A program made the translations under genes and the position numbers. The notes under the pieces were generated by a model that was not told the origin of the DNA, did no database searches, and saw only the letters and a list, made by a program, of their open reading frames with translations. Source: an uncultured Myxococcales bacterium (lineage in GTDB: Bacteria; Myxococcota_A; UBA9042). From it: a DNA stretch of 64,000 nucleotides. Below are positions 52,510-61,670 of this stretch, in pieces. The stretch lies in assembly GCA_903924465.1 (NCBI GenBank), contig CAIYBN010000057.1, forward strand, positions 59,556-123,555. Reading direction: 5' to 3'. Each line of letters starts with the position of its first letter. The stretch's first letter is position 1.

Positions 52510-53624
52510 TTGGCAACCGAATTTCAACCCGCGTTCTCCGCATTTTCCTCCTGTGCGTCGTGCTCGTCAGCGCGTCGGCGTGTGCCTATCTCGTCGGCTC
52601 GTGGAGCGGCGCGCCGGGTACGCAGAGCAAACGCGACGTGATCACGTTTTCGCACAACCGCCACATCGTCAAGGAAGGCCTGAACTGCGGCGACTGCCAT
52701 GGCGAGATGAACAAGAACAGCAGTTTGGACGTCAAGCGCGCCATTCCGCACGAAAGCAAGTGCATGGATTGCCACGACAAGACCGACAATTGCAAGATGT
52801 GCCATGCCAATCCGGAACAGCCGGTCACGCTGGTTGATCACCGCATGGAAGGCATGGTGTTTTCGCACGAGGCGCACCTGGCGCGGTCGCTGCCGGGCGA
52901 TGCGTCGCCGGTGACGTGTGAGACCTGCCACGGCGACCTGAAGAACGCCACGCGCGTCTCCGACAATACCCGCCCCGGCATGTTGGAAGCCTGCGCGCAG
53001 TGCCACCAGAAGGACTTCGGTCGCGAGAACTGCACGCTTTGCCACAAGCCAGGCAGCTTGGGCACCAAGACATCGGAGCAGATTTGGGATCACGGCTCGG
53101 ACTGGCTGCGTCGCCACGGTGGCGCTGCCCGCACGAGCGACGTCGTCTGCTCGCACTGCCACAAGGTCGACACCTGCGCCGAGTGCCACAGCCGCAGCAA
53201 CGTCCCGATGCGGCCGTCGCAATTGCGCCTGGATCGCCCGGATTCGCTTGCCCATCACCGCGGCGACTGGCTGTCGCGTCACCCGATGGAAGCCAGGCTC
53301 GACAGCCGCTCGTGCCAGACTTGCCACAACCAGAGTTCCTGCCAGCAGTGCCACGACCGCATGGGCGTGGGCCAGACCGGCGCTTTGGGGAGCCAGAAGG
53401 GGCCGCACCCGGCCGGCTGGCTGTTGCGCGGCAGCGGCGAGAGCCATGGCGATGCGGCGCGACGCGATGCCGTCTCGTGTGCGGCGTGCCACGACCGCGG
53501 CGCGGCTTCCAACTGCGTCACCTGCCACCGCGTCGGCGGGCCAGGCGGCAATCCGCATCCGCCCGGTTGGCAGAGCAATCAGGACAAGGCGACTGCCCCG
53601 GCCTGCACGCCTTGCCACCAGTAG
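52506..53624 (+). CDS. Multihaem cytochrome c lipoprotein (13 haem motifs)
   Basis: 372 residues. GTG start overlapping the barrel gene (GTGA), signal peptide and lipobox (LVSASAC), then 13 CxxCH motifs, including CGDCH, CMDCH, CKMCH, CETCH, CAQCH, CTLCH, CSHCH, CAECH, CQTCH, CQQCH, CAACH, CVTCH, CTPCH. The CxxCH spacing and FSHxxH-type motifs (FSHNRHIV, FSHEAHL) fit a periplasmic cytochrome that would relay electrons to the barrel-embedded one. With the two preceding genes it completes a porin-cytochrome set. Confidence 0.93.
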   Translation: MIGNRISTRVLRIFLLCVVLVSASACAYLVGSWSGAPGTQSKRDVITFSHNRHIVKEGLNCGDCHGEMNKNSSLDVKRAIPHESKCMDCHDKTDNCKMCHANPEQPVTLVDHRMEGMVFSHEAHLARSLPGDASPVTCETCHGDLKNATRVSDNTRPGMLEACAQCHQKDFGRENCTLCHKPGSLGTKTSEQIWDHGSDWLRRHGGAARTSDVVCSHCHKVDTCAECHSRSNVPMRPSQLRLDRPDSLAHHRGDWLSRHPMEARLDSRSCQTCHNQSSCQQCHDRMGVGQTGALGSQKGPHPAGWLLRGSGESHGDAARRDAVSCAACHDRGAASNCVTCHRVGGPGGNPHPPGWQSNQDKATAPACTPCHQ

Positions 53625-53627
53625 CGC

Positions 53628-54131
53628 GTGACGGATCACCTCGCCGAGTATCGGCTGTTGCTCGCCAAGGTGGACGCCAAGGTCGCCGAAGTCACCGCGC
53701 ATCAGTCCACGCACTTGGCCTGCGCCCAGGGCTGCCACGCGTGTTGTGCGCCTGACTTGACCGTCGCCGCCGTTGAAGCCGCTGCAATTGCCGCGTACCT
53801 GACCGCACAGCCGGAACAACGCGTGCAGGTGCGCGAGCTGGCACGGACGTTGCCTTGGGGCGAAACGCGCTGCGCCTTGCTGGACGCTTCAGGCGCCTGC
53901 GCGATTTACCCGGCGCGGCCGCTCGTTTGTCGCACGCAGGGATTGCCGATTGTGCTGGAGTCCGGACTCTTGACGGCTTGCGCGCTCAATTTCCGCAACG
54001 GGCTTGAGGACTTGCCGCCCGCTGATCGCATCGACCAGCAGACGCTGAGCACCCTGCTCTTCATGGTCAACCAGCGTTTTGGCGGCGGCGAACGTCGGCC
54101 GTTGACCGCAGACGGCGTCGCGCCGCGTTGA
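53628..54131 (+). CDS. YkgJ-family CxxxCxxCC protein
   Basis: 167 residues starting with GTG 3 bp after the cytochrome stop. Key motif CAQGCHACC, plus further cysteines (CALLD, GACAIYPARPLVCRTQG), as in the YkgJ/zinc- or iron-chelating UPF0153 family. Such proteins sit near c-type cytochrome genes in other bacteria and may help metal handling or maturation. Its end is 12 bp from the convergent Ehr-like operon. Confidence 0.8.
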   Translation: MTDHLAEYRLLLAKVDAKVAEVTAHQSTHLACAQGCHACCAPDLTVAAVEAAAIAAYLTAQPEQRVQVRELARTLPWGETRCALLDASGACAIYPARPLVCRTQGLPIVLESGLLTACALNFRNGLEDLPPADRIDQQTLSTLLFMVNQRFGGGERRPLTADGVAPR

Positions 54132-54143
54132 TCGAGGACCGAG

Positions 54144-54899
54144 CTACGGCAAGGCAATCCCGAGCAGGTCCATCAGGCCATTGACCAGCGTCAGCGGATG
54201 CGGCGGACAGCCCGGAATGAACAGGATCGGCACGTTCTGGTCGAGAAACTGCCGTTCCACCTGCGGCGCGTCGGCGAAAAGTCCACCGGAAATCGCGCAA
54301 GCGCCGAAAGCCAGGACAAATCGCGGTCGCGGCATCGCGTCAAAGCACAATTGCAGCGGCTCTGCCATGTTGCGGGTGATCGGGCCGCTGATGACCAGAC
54401 CATCGGCGTGGCGCGGCGAGGCGACGAACTCGATGCCGTAGCGGCCGAGGTCAAAGTTGACGTTGCCGACGGCGTTCAGCTCCGATTCGCAGCCGTTGCA
54501 GCCGCCCGCGGAGACGGAGCGGAGGCGCAGGGAACGGCCGAACTGCTGCTTCAGCGCCTGCGACACCGCGATCGGCGGTGGCGTCGGACGTTGCGCGGAA
54601 ATCAGCAAATCTTCGCGTCGCACCGCCGCGGTGTGACATGCGTTCGAGAACGTCAGCTTCTTTTCCGGGCACGCGGGCTCGCAATCGCCACATTGAATGC
54701 ATCGGCCCAGGTCAATCTGCAGCGGATCCAGCGCCGTGAACGCGTGGGTTGGGCACGCGTCGGCACACGCACGACAGTCGGTTGCACAGGGCGTCGACGC
54801 GATGACCGGCAAGCCACGAAAGTTGGCGGGCGACGCGGCGCGCAGGTCGCCAATGTACTGACGACCTTGAGAAATCCTGACGCGAAGCGAGCGCAGCAT
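54144..54899 (-). CDS. ehrS: Ehr-like small subunit (ferredoxin plus NuoB-type domain)
   Basis: 251 residues. The N-terminal part has two [4Fe-4S] motifs (CATDCRACADACP and CIQCGDCEPACPEK); the C-terminal part has the NuoB/HycG-like cysteines of a proximal cluster (SAGGCNGCESEL, FGACAISGG, IPGCPPHP). It links an electron donor to the large subunit. GGAG precedes the ATG. It is the last gene of the operon and 11 bp after the large subunit. Confidence 0.85.
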   Translation of the reverse strand: MLRSLRVRISQGRQYIGDLRAASPANFRGLPVIASTPCATDCRACADACPTHAFTALDPLQIDLGRCIQCGDCEPACPEKKLTFSNACHTAAVRREDLLISAQRPTPPPIAVSQALKQQFGRSLRLRSVSAGGCNGCESELNAVGNVNFDLGRYGIEFVASPRHADGLVISGPITRNMAEPLQLCFDAMPRPRFVLAFGACAISGGLFADAPQVERQFLDQNVPILFIPGCPPHPLTLVNGLMDLLGIALP

Positions 54900-54910
54900 C
54901 GGTGGGGCTC

Positions 54911-56365
54911 CTAGAGGTCGTTGCCGCAGTACGAGAGATCAAAGCTCTTGTTGCAGATGGGAAAATCGCTGATTTCATTGCCGCGCAAGGCATGTGCCAA
55001 GCCAAACCAGTTGCGCAGGGACGGATCCTGCGCCTTGAAGTGCCGCAGCTTGCCCTGACCGTCCGTCTGGAGCGCGTGAATCGTTTCGCCGCGCCAGCCT
55101 TCGCAAATGCCAATCGCCAAAGCGTCGGGGGGCAACGCGCCGAGAGGTTGCAGGGGCACCTGGTCGATGCCGGGAACCGCCAACGCGCGCTGGATCCAGG
55201 CGATCGAGCGGGCAATCTCGTCGATCCGCAGCCCCGCCCGCGCCCAGCAGTCGCCGGTCAGTTGCTTGGACAGCGCGACGGGCAGCCGCTCAAACGCCGC
55301 GCCCGGCAGCGCAATCCGCATGTCCAGGTCCAGACCGCTGGCGCGCGCCGCCATGCCGACGAGGCCAAGTTCCTTCGCCTGATCCGCGGTCACCGTCCCC
55401 ACTTCATGCAGCCGGCCCGCCACCGACAGCGACGTTTGGAACAGCGCCGTGATGGTGTTCATGTCCCGCTGGAATTGACCGAGCACCGTTGGCAGGCGCT
55501 GGGCGTCCTCCGAATGGACGCCAAAACGCACGCCACCCGGTCGCAGCCAGCCGCGGCCGAAGCGACTGCCGCAGAGCTGCATCGACAGGTTGATGAGGGT
55601 CGTGCGCAGGCGGCCCCAGGTCGTGCCGCCCTGCAGAAAGCCGATATCCGTGGCAATGCCGCTCAAGCCCGTCAAGTGCATCGCCACGCGTTCCAGCTCC
55701 AGCGCAATCCCGCGCACGATCTCAACTTCCACCGGCACTTCCACACCCGCCAGCGCCTCCAACGCGCGACAGAACGCCCAGGTGTGGCCCACGCTCGTGT
55801 CACCGGCAATCGTCTCCACCAGCGTCACCGCGTGCGCCAGCGGTCGCTGCACCACGAGTTCCTCGATACCGCGGTGCTGAAAACCGAGCTGGATTTCCAG
55901 GTGGTGCACCTGTTCGCCCAAACACATGAAACGGAAATGTCCCGGCTCAATGACGCCCGCGTGGATCGGTCCAACCGCAACCTCGTGAACTTCCTTGCCT
56001 TCCATCTGAAAGAACGGATAGCTGCCCATCGGCGCAACTGGCGATCGCACCGGCTTGAGCCAAGGATGGCCGGGCATCGCCAAGCCGGTCTGCTCGTGGA
56101 TTTCGCGCTCGAAGATGTGCAGCTGCGGAAATTGCACCGTCAAGGCAGGCACTTGCGCATCGGCTGGGGCATGACCGCGCAGCACGCTCAATCCGGTCGC
56201 GTCCTGCAGCAGTGCCGTCAGTTCCACCGTGCCGTCGGCAAGTTTCTCGCCAAAATACGTCAGCGCGCGCGCACCGTCCTGCAGGCGTTCCCGCAGCGCA
56301 TGGACAAACTCCGCGTGCGTTTGCGGCACGAGCGCAGCGGCGAGGAGGTACGGCGACGCAGGCAT
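54911..56365 (-). CDS. ehrL: Ehr-like large subunit lacking Ni-Fe ligands
   Basis: 484 residues. An N-terminal NuoC-like region is fused to a NuoD/HycE-like catalytic-type domain (GPIHAGVIEPGHFRF, RGIEELVVQR). The Ni-Fe ligand pairs of true hydrogenases are absent: the first CxxC site reads IAGDTSVGH, and the C-terminal DPCxxC site reads SFDLSYCGNDL with a single Cys. This is the hallmark of energy-converting hydrogenase-related (Ehr) complexes, known from Geobacter. So H2 chemistry is unlikely; electron transfer coupled to ion pumping is the inferred role. Confidence 0.88.
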   Translation of the reverse strand: MPASPYLLAAALVPQTHAEFVHALRERLQDGARALTYFGEKLADGTVELTALLQDATGLSVLRGHAPADAQVPALTVQFPQLHIFEREIHEQTGLAMPGHPWLKPVRSPVAPMGSYPFFQMEGKEVHEVAVGPIHAGVIEPGHFRFMCLGEQVHHLEIQLGFQHRGIEELVVQRPLAHAVTLVETIAGDTSVGHTWAFCRALEALAGVEVPVEVEIVRGIALELERVAMHLTGLSGIATDIGFLQGGTTWGRLRTTLINLSMQLCGSRFGRGWLRPGGVRFGVHSEDAQRLPTVLGQFQRDMNTITALFQTSLSVAGRLHEVGTVTADQAKELGLVGMAARASGLDLDMRIALPGAAFERLPVALSKQLTGDCWARAGLRIDEIARSIAWIQRALAVPGIDQVPLQPLGALPPDALAIGICEGWRGETIHALQTDGQGKLRHFKAQDPSLRNWFGLAHALRGNEISDFPICNKSFDLSYCGNDL

Positions 56366-57813
56366 CAGCGGGTCCCCAGGCTATTGGCCACCTGTTGCAG
56401 CAGCGTGGAAAGCGGCGCTGGCGTGTAGACGCCGAGCGACAGCAGAATGGCGAGGTAGAACAGTTTGGGGCCCAGCGCGACCAGCGATTCCGGCTGGCGA
56501 ACGGCGCCGACAGGCGGTTCGCCCCAGACCATCGGAAACAGCGAACGACCCGTCGCGACGAAGACGACGGACAGCAGCACGCAGAGCGCCGCGAACGTGA
56601 TGTAGTGCCCCGTCGTGATAAGGCCGGTCATGATGATGACCTCGCCGAAAAAGCTGCCAAAAGGCGCAAAACCCAGGAGCGCAAACGTGCCGACCAGGAA
56701 GAACAGCGCACTGTAACGCATTTCCCGAATCATGCCGTGCAGTTCATCAATTTTCTTGGTGCGATAGTGCGCCTTGATGGTGCCGGCGGTCAGGAACAGG
56801 ATGGCCTTGACCAGGGCGTTGCTCACGACGTACAGGATGACGCCGTAGGCCGCCGGACGGCCGAGCGCCAAGCCCAATGCGATGACGCCGGCGTGGTTGA
56901 TGGCCGCGTAGGCGATGAGCAATTTGTAGTTGTTGGTCGAGACGATCTTCACCGTCGCCAGCACCATCGACGCCAGGCCGAGCGCGGTCAGTTGGTAGCT
57001 CGCCAAGTCCGCGTCGTTGCCGCCGTAGACTTGCAGCATCCGGAACAGCCCGACAAACGCGACGTTGAACTGCACGGCGGCGAGCAGCGTCGTGACCGAC
57101 GGCGAGGACGAATCGTAGGTTTCTGGCAGCCAGGAATACAGCGGCGCCATGCCGAGCTTGGACGCGTAGCCGAAAATCATCAGCGCGAGGCCCAGACGCC
57201 GCCAGACCGGATCGGCGATGGCGACTTCCAGGCGCAGGTTGTCGTGAAACAGGCTGACGCGCTCGGCGCCGACGGTCAGTTCGATGCCATGGGTCAGGCA
57301 GACGACGCCCAGCAGCACGAGGCCCAGGCTCACGGCGGAAAACAGGAAATAGTGCCAGGACGCCGTCGTCGCCGAATCGCGCCGCTGGTGGTGGATCATC
57401 GGCACCGCGGTGAGCGCGGTCAGTTCCAGGCAAATCCAAGCGACCACGACGTGGTTGCACAGGATCGCCGCGTTGGACGCCGCCATGAACACCAGCGACA
57501 GCCGCACGAGCCGGTGGATATCGCCCGCCAACTCCGGCGCGGCGCGCACGCGGTTGTGCAAGTGCAGGGAAATGCCGACAAACAGCGCGTTGATGAGCAG
57601 CAGGAACAGCTGCGCGGTGGCGTCGAGGACGACGAAATGCTCCAGCTCAAAGCTCGGCGCGGCGCGGGGCAACGTGAGCGGCAGGAGAACGGCCATGTCG
57701 AGGCACGCGATCGCCAGCAGCAGGTGCCGGGATCGCACATACAACTGCGGAATCAGCAGCAGCAAGGCGCCAAACAGCGGCAAAACGACGGTGGTCAGCG
57801 GCAGCAGGTTCAT
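56365..57813 (-). CDS. ehrD: Ehr-like membrane subunit, NuoN/HyfF-type antiporter-like
   Basis: 482 residues, about 13-14 hydrophobic helices with the complex I antiporter-like pattern (FGYASKLGMAPLYSWLPETY, KIVSTNNYKLLIAYAAINHAG, lysines within helices). It overlaps the HyfE-like gene upstream (ATGA) and the large-subunit gene downstream. It should form part of the ion-translocating membrane arm. Letter assigned by operon order. Confidence 0.85.
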   Translation of the reverse strand: MNLLPLTTVVLPLFGALLLLIPQLYVRSRHLLLAIACLDMAVLLPLTLPRAAPSFELEHFVVLDATAQLFLLLINALFVGISLHLHNRVRAAPELAGDIHRLVRLSLVFMAASNAAILCNHVVVAWICLELTALTAVPMIHHQRRDSATTASWHYFLFSAVSLGLVLLGVVCLTHGIELTVGAERVSLFHDNLRLEVAIADPVWRRLGLALMIFGYASKLGMAPLYSWLPETYDSSSPSVTTLLAAVQFNVAFVGLFRMLQVYGGNDADLASYQLTALGLASMVLATVKIVSTNNYKLLIAYAAINHAGVIALGLALGRPAAYGVILYVVSNALVKAILFLTAGTIKAHYRTKKIDELHGMIREMRYSALFFLVGTFALLGFAPFGSFFGEVIIMTGLITTGHYITFAALCVLLSVVFVATGRSLFPMVWGEPPVGAVRQPESLVALGPKLFYLAILLSLGVYTPAPLSTLLQQVANSLGTR

Positions 57814-58436
57814 AGCACCGCCGAATCTGCGGGATGCGTGGGCCCGTCGTCGTCCACCGTGCCCAGACGCCGCACCAGGAGCGCCATTGTCAGCACGGTC
57901 AGGAGGTAGACAAACGTCAACCCGAGCTGCGCGACCCATTCCATGTGGTGGTGCGCGTGCAGCTCAAAGAGCGAAATGCCGTTTTCCAGCGTCAGCACGG
58001 CCATCGCCTGGCCCAGCGGCGCACGTTGCGTCGCGAGGATGAGCAGCGCCAGCAGCACGCCGCAGCACGCCACGCCGAGGTGCGTCAGCGAGCGGGAGAA
58101 CTGCCCGACAAGCGTCGTCGAAAAGCCGAAACTGGCCATGATGAGAATCGCAGCGAGCGTCCAGACGAGCAGATTGGCGGGAATCAGGTCGAACGCTTTG
58201 GCCACGCCGCGCTCCGTGGCCATTTTCTTCAGATACCACGGCGCAAAGATCGCCCGGAACAACAGCAGATCCACCAGCGCAATGATGGGCGTCGGCTCCA
58301 TGTGAAGGCCGTGCAGCCACAGCATCGCCGCCATCGCGATCGCCTGGATGCGCAGCCCCGTCAACGCCGCATGCCACGACCGGATGAACAGCGGCAGGCA
58401 AAGCGCAAGGAAATAGGCAAAAAGCAGGTAGGTCAT
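57810..58436 (-). CDS. ehrC: Ehr-like membrane subunit, HyfE-type
   Basis: 208 residues with about six to seven membrane helices and no cysteines in the core motifs. The basic loop (LFRAIFAPWYLKKMATERG) is typical of HyfE-like proteins, which join NuoK-like features. Overlaps the next gene. Letter assigned by operon order. Confidence 0.75.
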   Translation of the reverse strand: MTYLLFAYFLALCLPLFIRSWHAALTGLRIQAIAMAAMLWLHGLHMEPTPIIALVDLLLFRAIFAPWYLKKMATERGVAKAFDLIPANLLVWTLAAILIMASFGFSTTLVGQFSRSLTHLGVACCGVLLALLILATQRAPLGQAMAVLTLENGISLFELHAHHHMEWVAQLGLTFVYLLTVLTMALLVRRLGTVDDDGPTHPADSAVL

Positions 58437-58442
58437 CGCCGC

Positions 58443-59363
58443 TTACCCCAATTCCGGTTGCGTTGTGGCCAGCAGCAGCGCGACGAAGCCCACGACCGCG
58501 ACCGCCATCGCGAACTGCGGAATCCAGCGCATGCGCAGGCGCGCGAGCAAGGACTCAAACAGACCGACGATGACGGCAATCGTGAGCATGAGCACCAGCG
58601 ACACGAGCGCGCTCAGCAGCGGCTGGTCGTCCACGCGAATCGGATTCACCAGAGCGGCGAGCACACCGGCGTACAGCGTGAGCTTGAGGCTCGCGGCGTA
58701 TTGCATCATCGCCAGGTCCGCGCCGCTGTGATCCAGGATCAGCACCTCGTGGATCATCGTCAGTTCCAGGTGCGTCGTCGGGTCGTCGATGGGCAGGCGC
58801 GCGCACTCGATTTGCAGCAGCAGGAAGAGGCCCAGCGCGCACAGCGGCGTGACCAGCAGCGCCTGCCAGCCGTGCGGCCGCATCAGCTCGGCGAACGTGC
58901 CGTGACCGCTGCCCAGTGCCAGCGTGCCGAGCACGAGGAACAGCGCGGGCTCGGCAAAGACCGAGAACGTCGCCTCGCGCGCGGCGCCCATGCCTTCAAA
59001 CGGACTGCCGGTATCCAGCGCGGCGAGCGTCAGGAACATCCGGCCCAAGCCCAGCACGTAGGCGAAAGCCACAAAGTCGTTGGCAAACGGCAGCAGGCCG
59101 CCACCGGGCAGCATGGGCGCGAGCAGCGAGGCGACCAACGTGGTCGCCAGCACGACGAGCGGGGCCAGGCGAAACACGGCCGTCGTCGTCACGCTGTAGA
59201 CCGGTTGCTTACCGAGCAAGCGGCTCGTATCCCATAGCGGCTGCAGGAACGGCGCACCGCGGCGACCGCCCCACCACGCTTTGACGCGGTTGATGACGCC
59301 CGGCAGCAGGAACGGCAGCAGCGCGAGTCCGAGGCCATGCAGGAGGAGCGAGGCGACGATCAC
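58443..59363 (-). CDS. ehrB: Ehr-like membrane subunit, NuoH/HyfC-type
   Basis: 306 residues with eight helices. NuoH-like blocks: WGGRRGAPFLQPLWDTSRLLGKQ, EPALFLVLGTLALGSG, ECARLPIDDPTTHLELTMIHE (acidic loop). NuoH-type subunits connect the soluble arm to the ion channels. Starts with GTG, overlapping the upstream stop. Confidence 0.88.
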   Translation of the reverse strand: MIVASLLLHGLGLALLPFLLPGVINRVKAWWGGRRGAPFLQPLWDTSRLLGKQPVYSVTTTAVFRLAPLVVLATTLVASLLAPMLPGGGLLPFANDFVAFAYVLGLGRMFLTLAALDTGSPFEGMGAAREATFSVFAEPALFLVLGTLALGSGHGTFAELMRPHGWQALLVTPLCALGLFLLLQIECARLPIDDPTTHLELTMIHEVLILDHSGADLAMMQYAASLKLTLYAGVLAALVNPIRVDDQPLLSALVSLVLMLTIAVIVGLFESLLARLRMRWIPQFAMAVAVVGFVALLLATTQPELG

Positions 59364-61363
59364 AGCCGGCCTCCGCTGCTGGCGAGGACCAGCGCGATCG
59401 TGCCGACGAGCACGACCAGACCAAAAGCGAAGGCGATGCGCGGCGTTTGCGGCGTATTGTCGGACAGAATTCCGAGGGTTTCCTCGCCGCTGTCCAGCAC
59501 TTCAAACATGCGATCCTCGACCACGTCGACCGTGTGCGTGCGCAGGTGCGCCTCGTCCGGGAACGGCCCTTGCGGCATGTGACTGTCCAGCTTGGTCGGC
59601 AGGAGCGTGGTGTAATAGCTCGCCAGATGGCCGGAAAACGACGCGCCGGTGTACTGGGCGCGCGGCAGCGGTTCCGTGTAGCCACAGCCCCACGTGCGGT
59701 GCGCGGGCGCGGGCGCGGGCATCGCCCACTTGCGCCAGGCAGCCAGCAGGCCGACGAGCAGCAGCACGGCCGCGCCGACAGCGACAATCGGCATCAGCAG
59801 CGACAATGGCACGGCCAGGACGCGGGCCATGTCGGTGCCGCCGTGGAGGAGCGTGATGAACTGTCCGACTGGCGCCGCGACCATCGTCAGGCCGACTTGC
59901 GGAATCAAACCAAAGACGAACAGCAACGCGGACAGCACGTAAAGCGCGCTGCGCATGGCCAGGCCCGGATCGTGCGCTTCGTGAATGTGCGGATCGCGCG
60001 GCGTGCCGAGGAATGTCAGGCCGAACGCGCGGGTGATGGAAAAGGCCGAGACGGCGCCGACGAACGCCAGCACCGTCGCCGCGAGCACGAACAGGCCGCG
60101 GTTTTGACCACCGACGACGGAATCTTCAAACAGGCCGCTGTAGAGCAAGAACTCGCTGACAAAGCCATTCAGCGGCGGCAACGCGGCGATGGCTATGCCG
60201 CCCAACAGAAACGCAATCGCGGTGTGCGGCATCCGCCGGGCCAAGCCGCCCAGACGCTCGATGTCCACGGAATGCGTCGCGCTGTAGACCGCGCCCGCGG
60301 CGTAGAACAGCAGGCACTTGAACACCGCGTGATGCAAAATGTGCAGCAGGCCGCCGGCGAAACCGAGCACGACGAGCACCGGGTTGTGCCAGCTGAGACC
60401 CAGATAGCCCATGCCAAAGCCGAGGCACGCAATGCCGACGTTCTCGGTCGAACTGTAGCCGAGGAGGCGCTTCAAGTCGCGCTGCACGGTGGTGTACATG
60501 ACGCCGGTCACCGCCGAAAGCAGCGCAAACGCGATAAGGAACCAGCCCATCCATTCGTCCGGCGTGGACATCAGCAGCGTGAACCGCAAAAGGCCGTAGA
60601 GCCCGGCTTTGTGAATCACGCCCGACATCAGCGCGGACACGTGCGCGGGCGCGGCGGCGTGCGCGCGGGGCAGCCACGTGTGCATCGGAAAGAACGCCGA
60701 CTTCAGGCCGAAGGACGCGACAAGTAGCATAAATGTTACGTTGCGGGTCATGCTGGAATGCTGCAGGAATTTGCCGAACTGGCCGAAATCAAAGGAATGC
60801 GTCTCGCTGAACAGGACCAGAAACGCCGTGATCAGGAAGAGCAGGCCGAGATGCGTGGAGACCAGGTAGTTGAAGCCGGCAAAACGCACGCGCTGGTTGC
60901 GGTAATCCCAAATCACCAGCAGCCACGCGGCGAGCGCGGCGATCTCCCAGCCAAGCAGGAAAACCATCGCGTTTTCAACGGAATAGATGATCAGGTACGA
61001 CAGCGAGACCATGTTCAGGATGGCGTAGTGCACGCCGATGTTGCGGTCGCTCTTGAAATACGGCTGCAGGTAGCCGTAGGCGTAGACCGCGCCGAGCAGC
61101 GTCAGCGGCATGGAAAACGTCAGGAACAGCGCGCCCAAGCCGTCCAGGCGGAGCAGGATGAGGTCGACGGGATACGACCAGTTGAGCTGGGCGATGATGG
61201 CGGGCTGATGGCCCAGCACGGGCACGACGGCGCCGAGCACGAGCAGCGTGGCGACGACCTGCGACAGGATGCCCACCGCCGCGCGCAGGCGATTGCCGGG
61301 CAGCGCAATGCATGCGATGGCCCCGATGAGCAGAGAAAGAATCGCAGCGTGCAGCAGCAGCAT
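59360..61363 (-). CDS. ehrA: Ehr-like membrane subunit, NuoL/HyfB-type antiporter-like
   Basis: 667 residues, about 14-16 helices, with antiporter motifs (FGLKSAFFPMHTWLPRAHAAA, DLKRLLGYSSTENVGI, HAVFKCLLFYAAGAVYS) and lysines in membrane helices. It is the first gene of the operon. The C-terminal segment ends in a HyfB-like tail (WGCGYTEP). Probable ion pump subunit. No sigma-54 pattern was seen upstream. Confidence 0.88.
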   Translation of the reverse strand: MLLLHAAILSLLIGAIACIALPGNRLRAAVGILSQVVATLLVLGAVVPVLGHQPAIIAQLNWSYPVDLILLRLDGLGALFLTFSMPLTLLGAVYAYGYLQPYFKSDRNIGVHYAILNMVSLSYLIIYSVENAMVFLLGWEIAALAAWLLVIWDYRNQRVRFAGFNYLVSTHLGLLFLITAFLVLFSETHSFDFGQFGKFLQHSSMTRNVTFMLLVASFGLKSAFFPMHTWLPRAHAAAPAHVSALMSGVIHKAGLYGLLRFTLLMSTPDEWMGWFLIAFALLSAVTGVMYTTVQRDLKRLLGYSSTENVGIACLGFGMGYLGLSWHNPVLVVLGFAGGLLHILHHAVFKCLLFYAAGAVYSATHSVDIERLGGLARRMPHTAIAFLLGGIAIAALPPLNGFVSEFLLYSGLFEDSVVGGQNRGLFVLAATVLAFVGAVSAFSITRAFGLTFLGTPRDPHIHEAHDPGLAMRSALYVLSALLFVFGLIPQVGLTMVAAPVGQFITLLHGGTDMARVLAVPLSLLMPIVAVGAAVLLLVGLLAAWRKWAMPAPAPAHRTWGCGYTEPLPRAQYTGASFSGHLASYYTTLLPTKLDSHMPQGPFPDEAHLRTHTVDVVEDRMFEVLDSGEETLGILSDNTPQTPRIAFAFGLVVLVGTIALVLASSGGRL

Positions 61364-61670
61364 GGGCGGCCTGGACGGGGTGTGGCGCGCGAGCGGGCGG
61401 CTGAGCGGCCGCGGCCCGCGGGCTGAACGTAGTACCGCGGAGGGGTGGCGTCAAATGGCTGGGATGGGCGGGGTGCGAATCGGGGATCGGCTGCCAATTC
61501 TCGAAGTCGGCGACGCACCTGATCGCGGTCTGCGCGGCGTCGCATACCGCGTCGCCGCATCTGCAGGCCGAGTTGGGCACGCGGTCGGTGAACGACCCGA
61601 ATGGCTCAGCGATAGCAGACTGCTGGATTGGGCGCGCAAAGCCAAGCTGTGACTCCATCGTTGCCGATGT
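61364..61670. other. Gene-poor intergenic region upstream of the Ehr-like operon
   Basis: 307 bp without a supported gene. On the minus strand a frame from 61658 encodes a Cys-containing peptide (SACRCGDAVC) but then runs through the Ehr gene out of frame. It may be a decayed end of a Cys-rich gene. The operon promoter should be here, but I see no clear -35/-10 pair. No terminator hairpin was noted. Confidence 0.4.

Noticed and set aside
54911..56365. Large subunit as an active Ni-Fe hydrogenase
   Set aside because: The sites where the CxxC ligand pairs should lie read IAGDTSVGH and SFDLSYCGNDL, so the metal ligands are missing; the Ehr interpretation fits better.
60975..61658. Minus-strand frame overlapping ehrA
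   Set aside because: Mostly out-of-frame shadow of the NuoL-like gene; only the first ~80 codons lie outside it and have no family.
61590..61665. tRNA-like stretch ATGGCTCAGCGATAGCA
   Set aside because: It resembles a D-arm, but no matching acceptor stem, T-loop (GGTTCGAxTCC) or anticodon stem could be formed.
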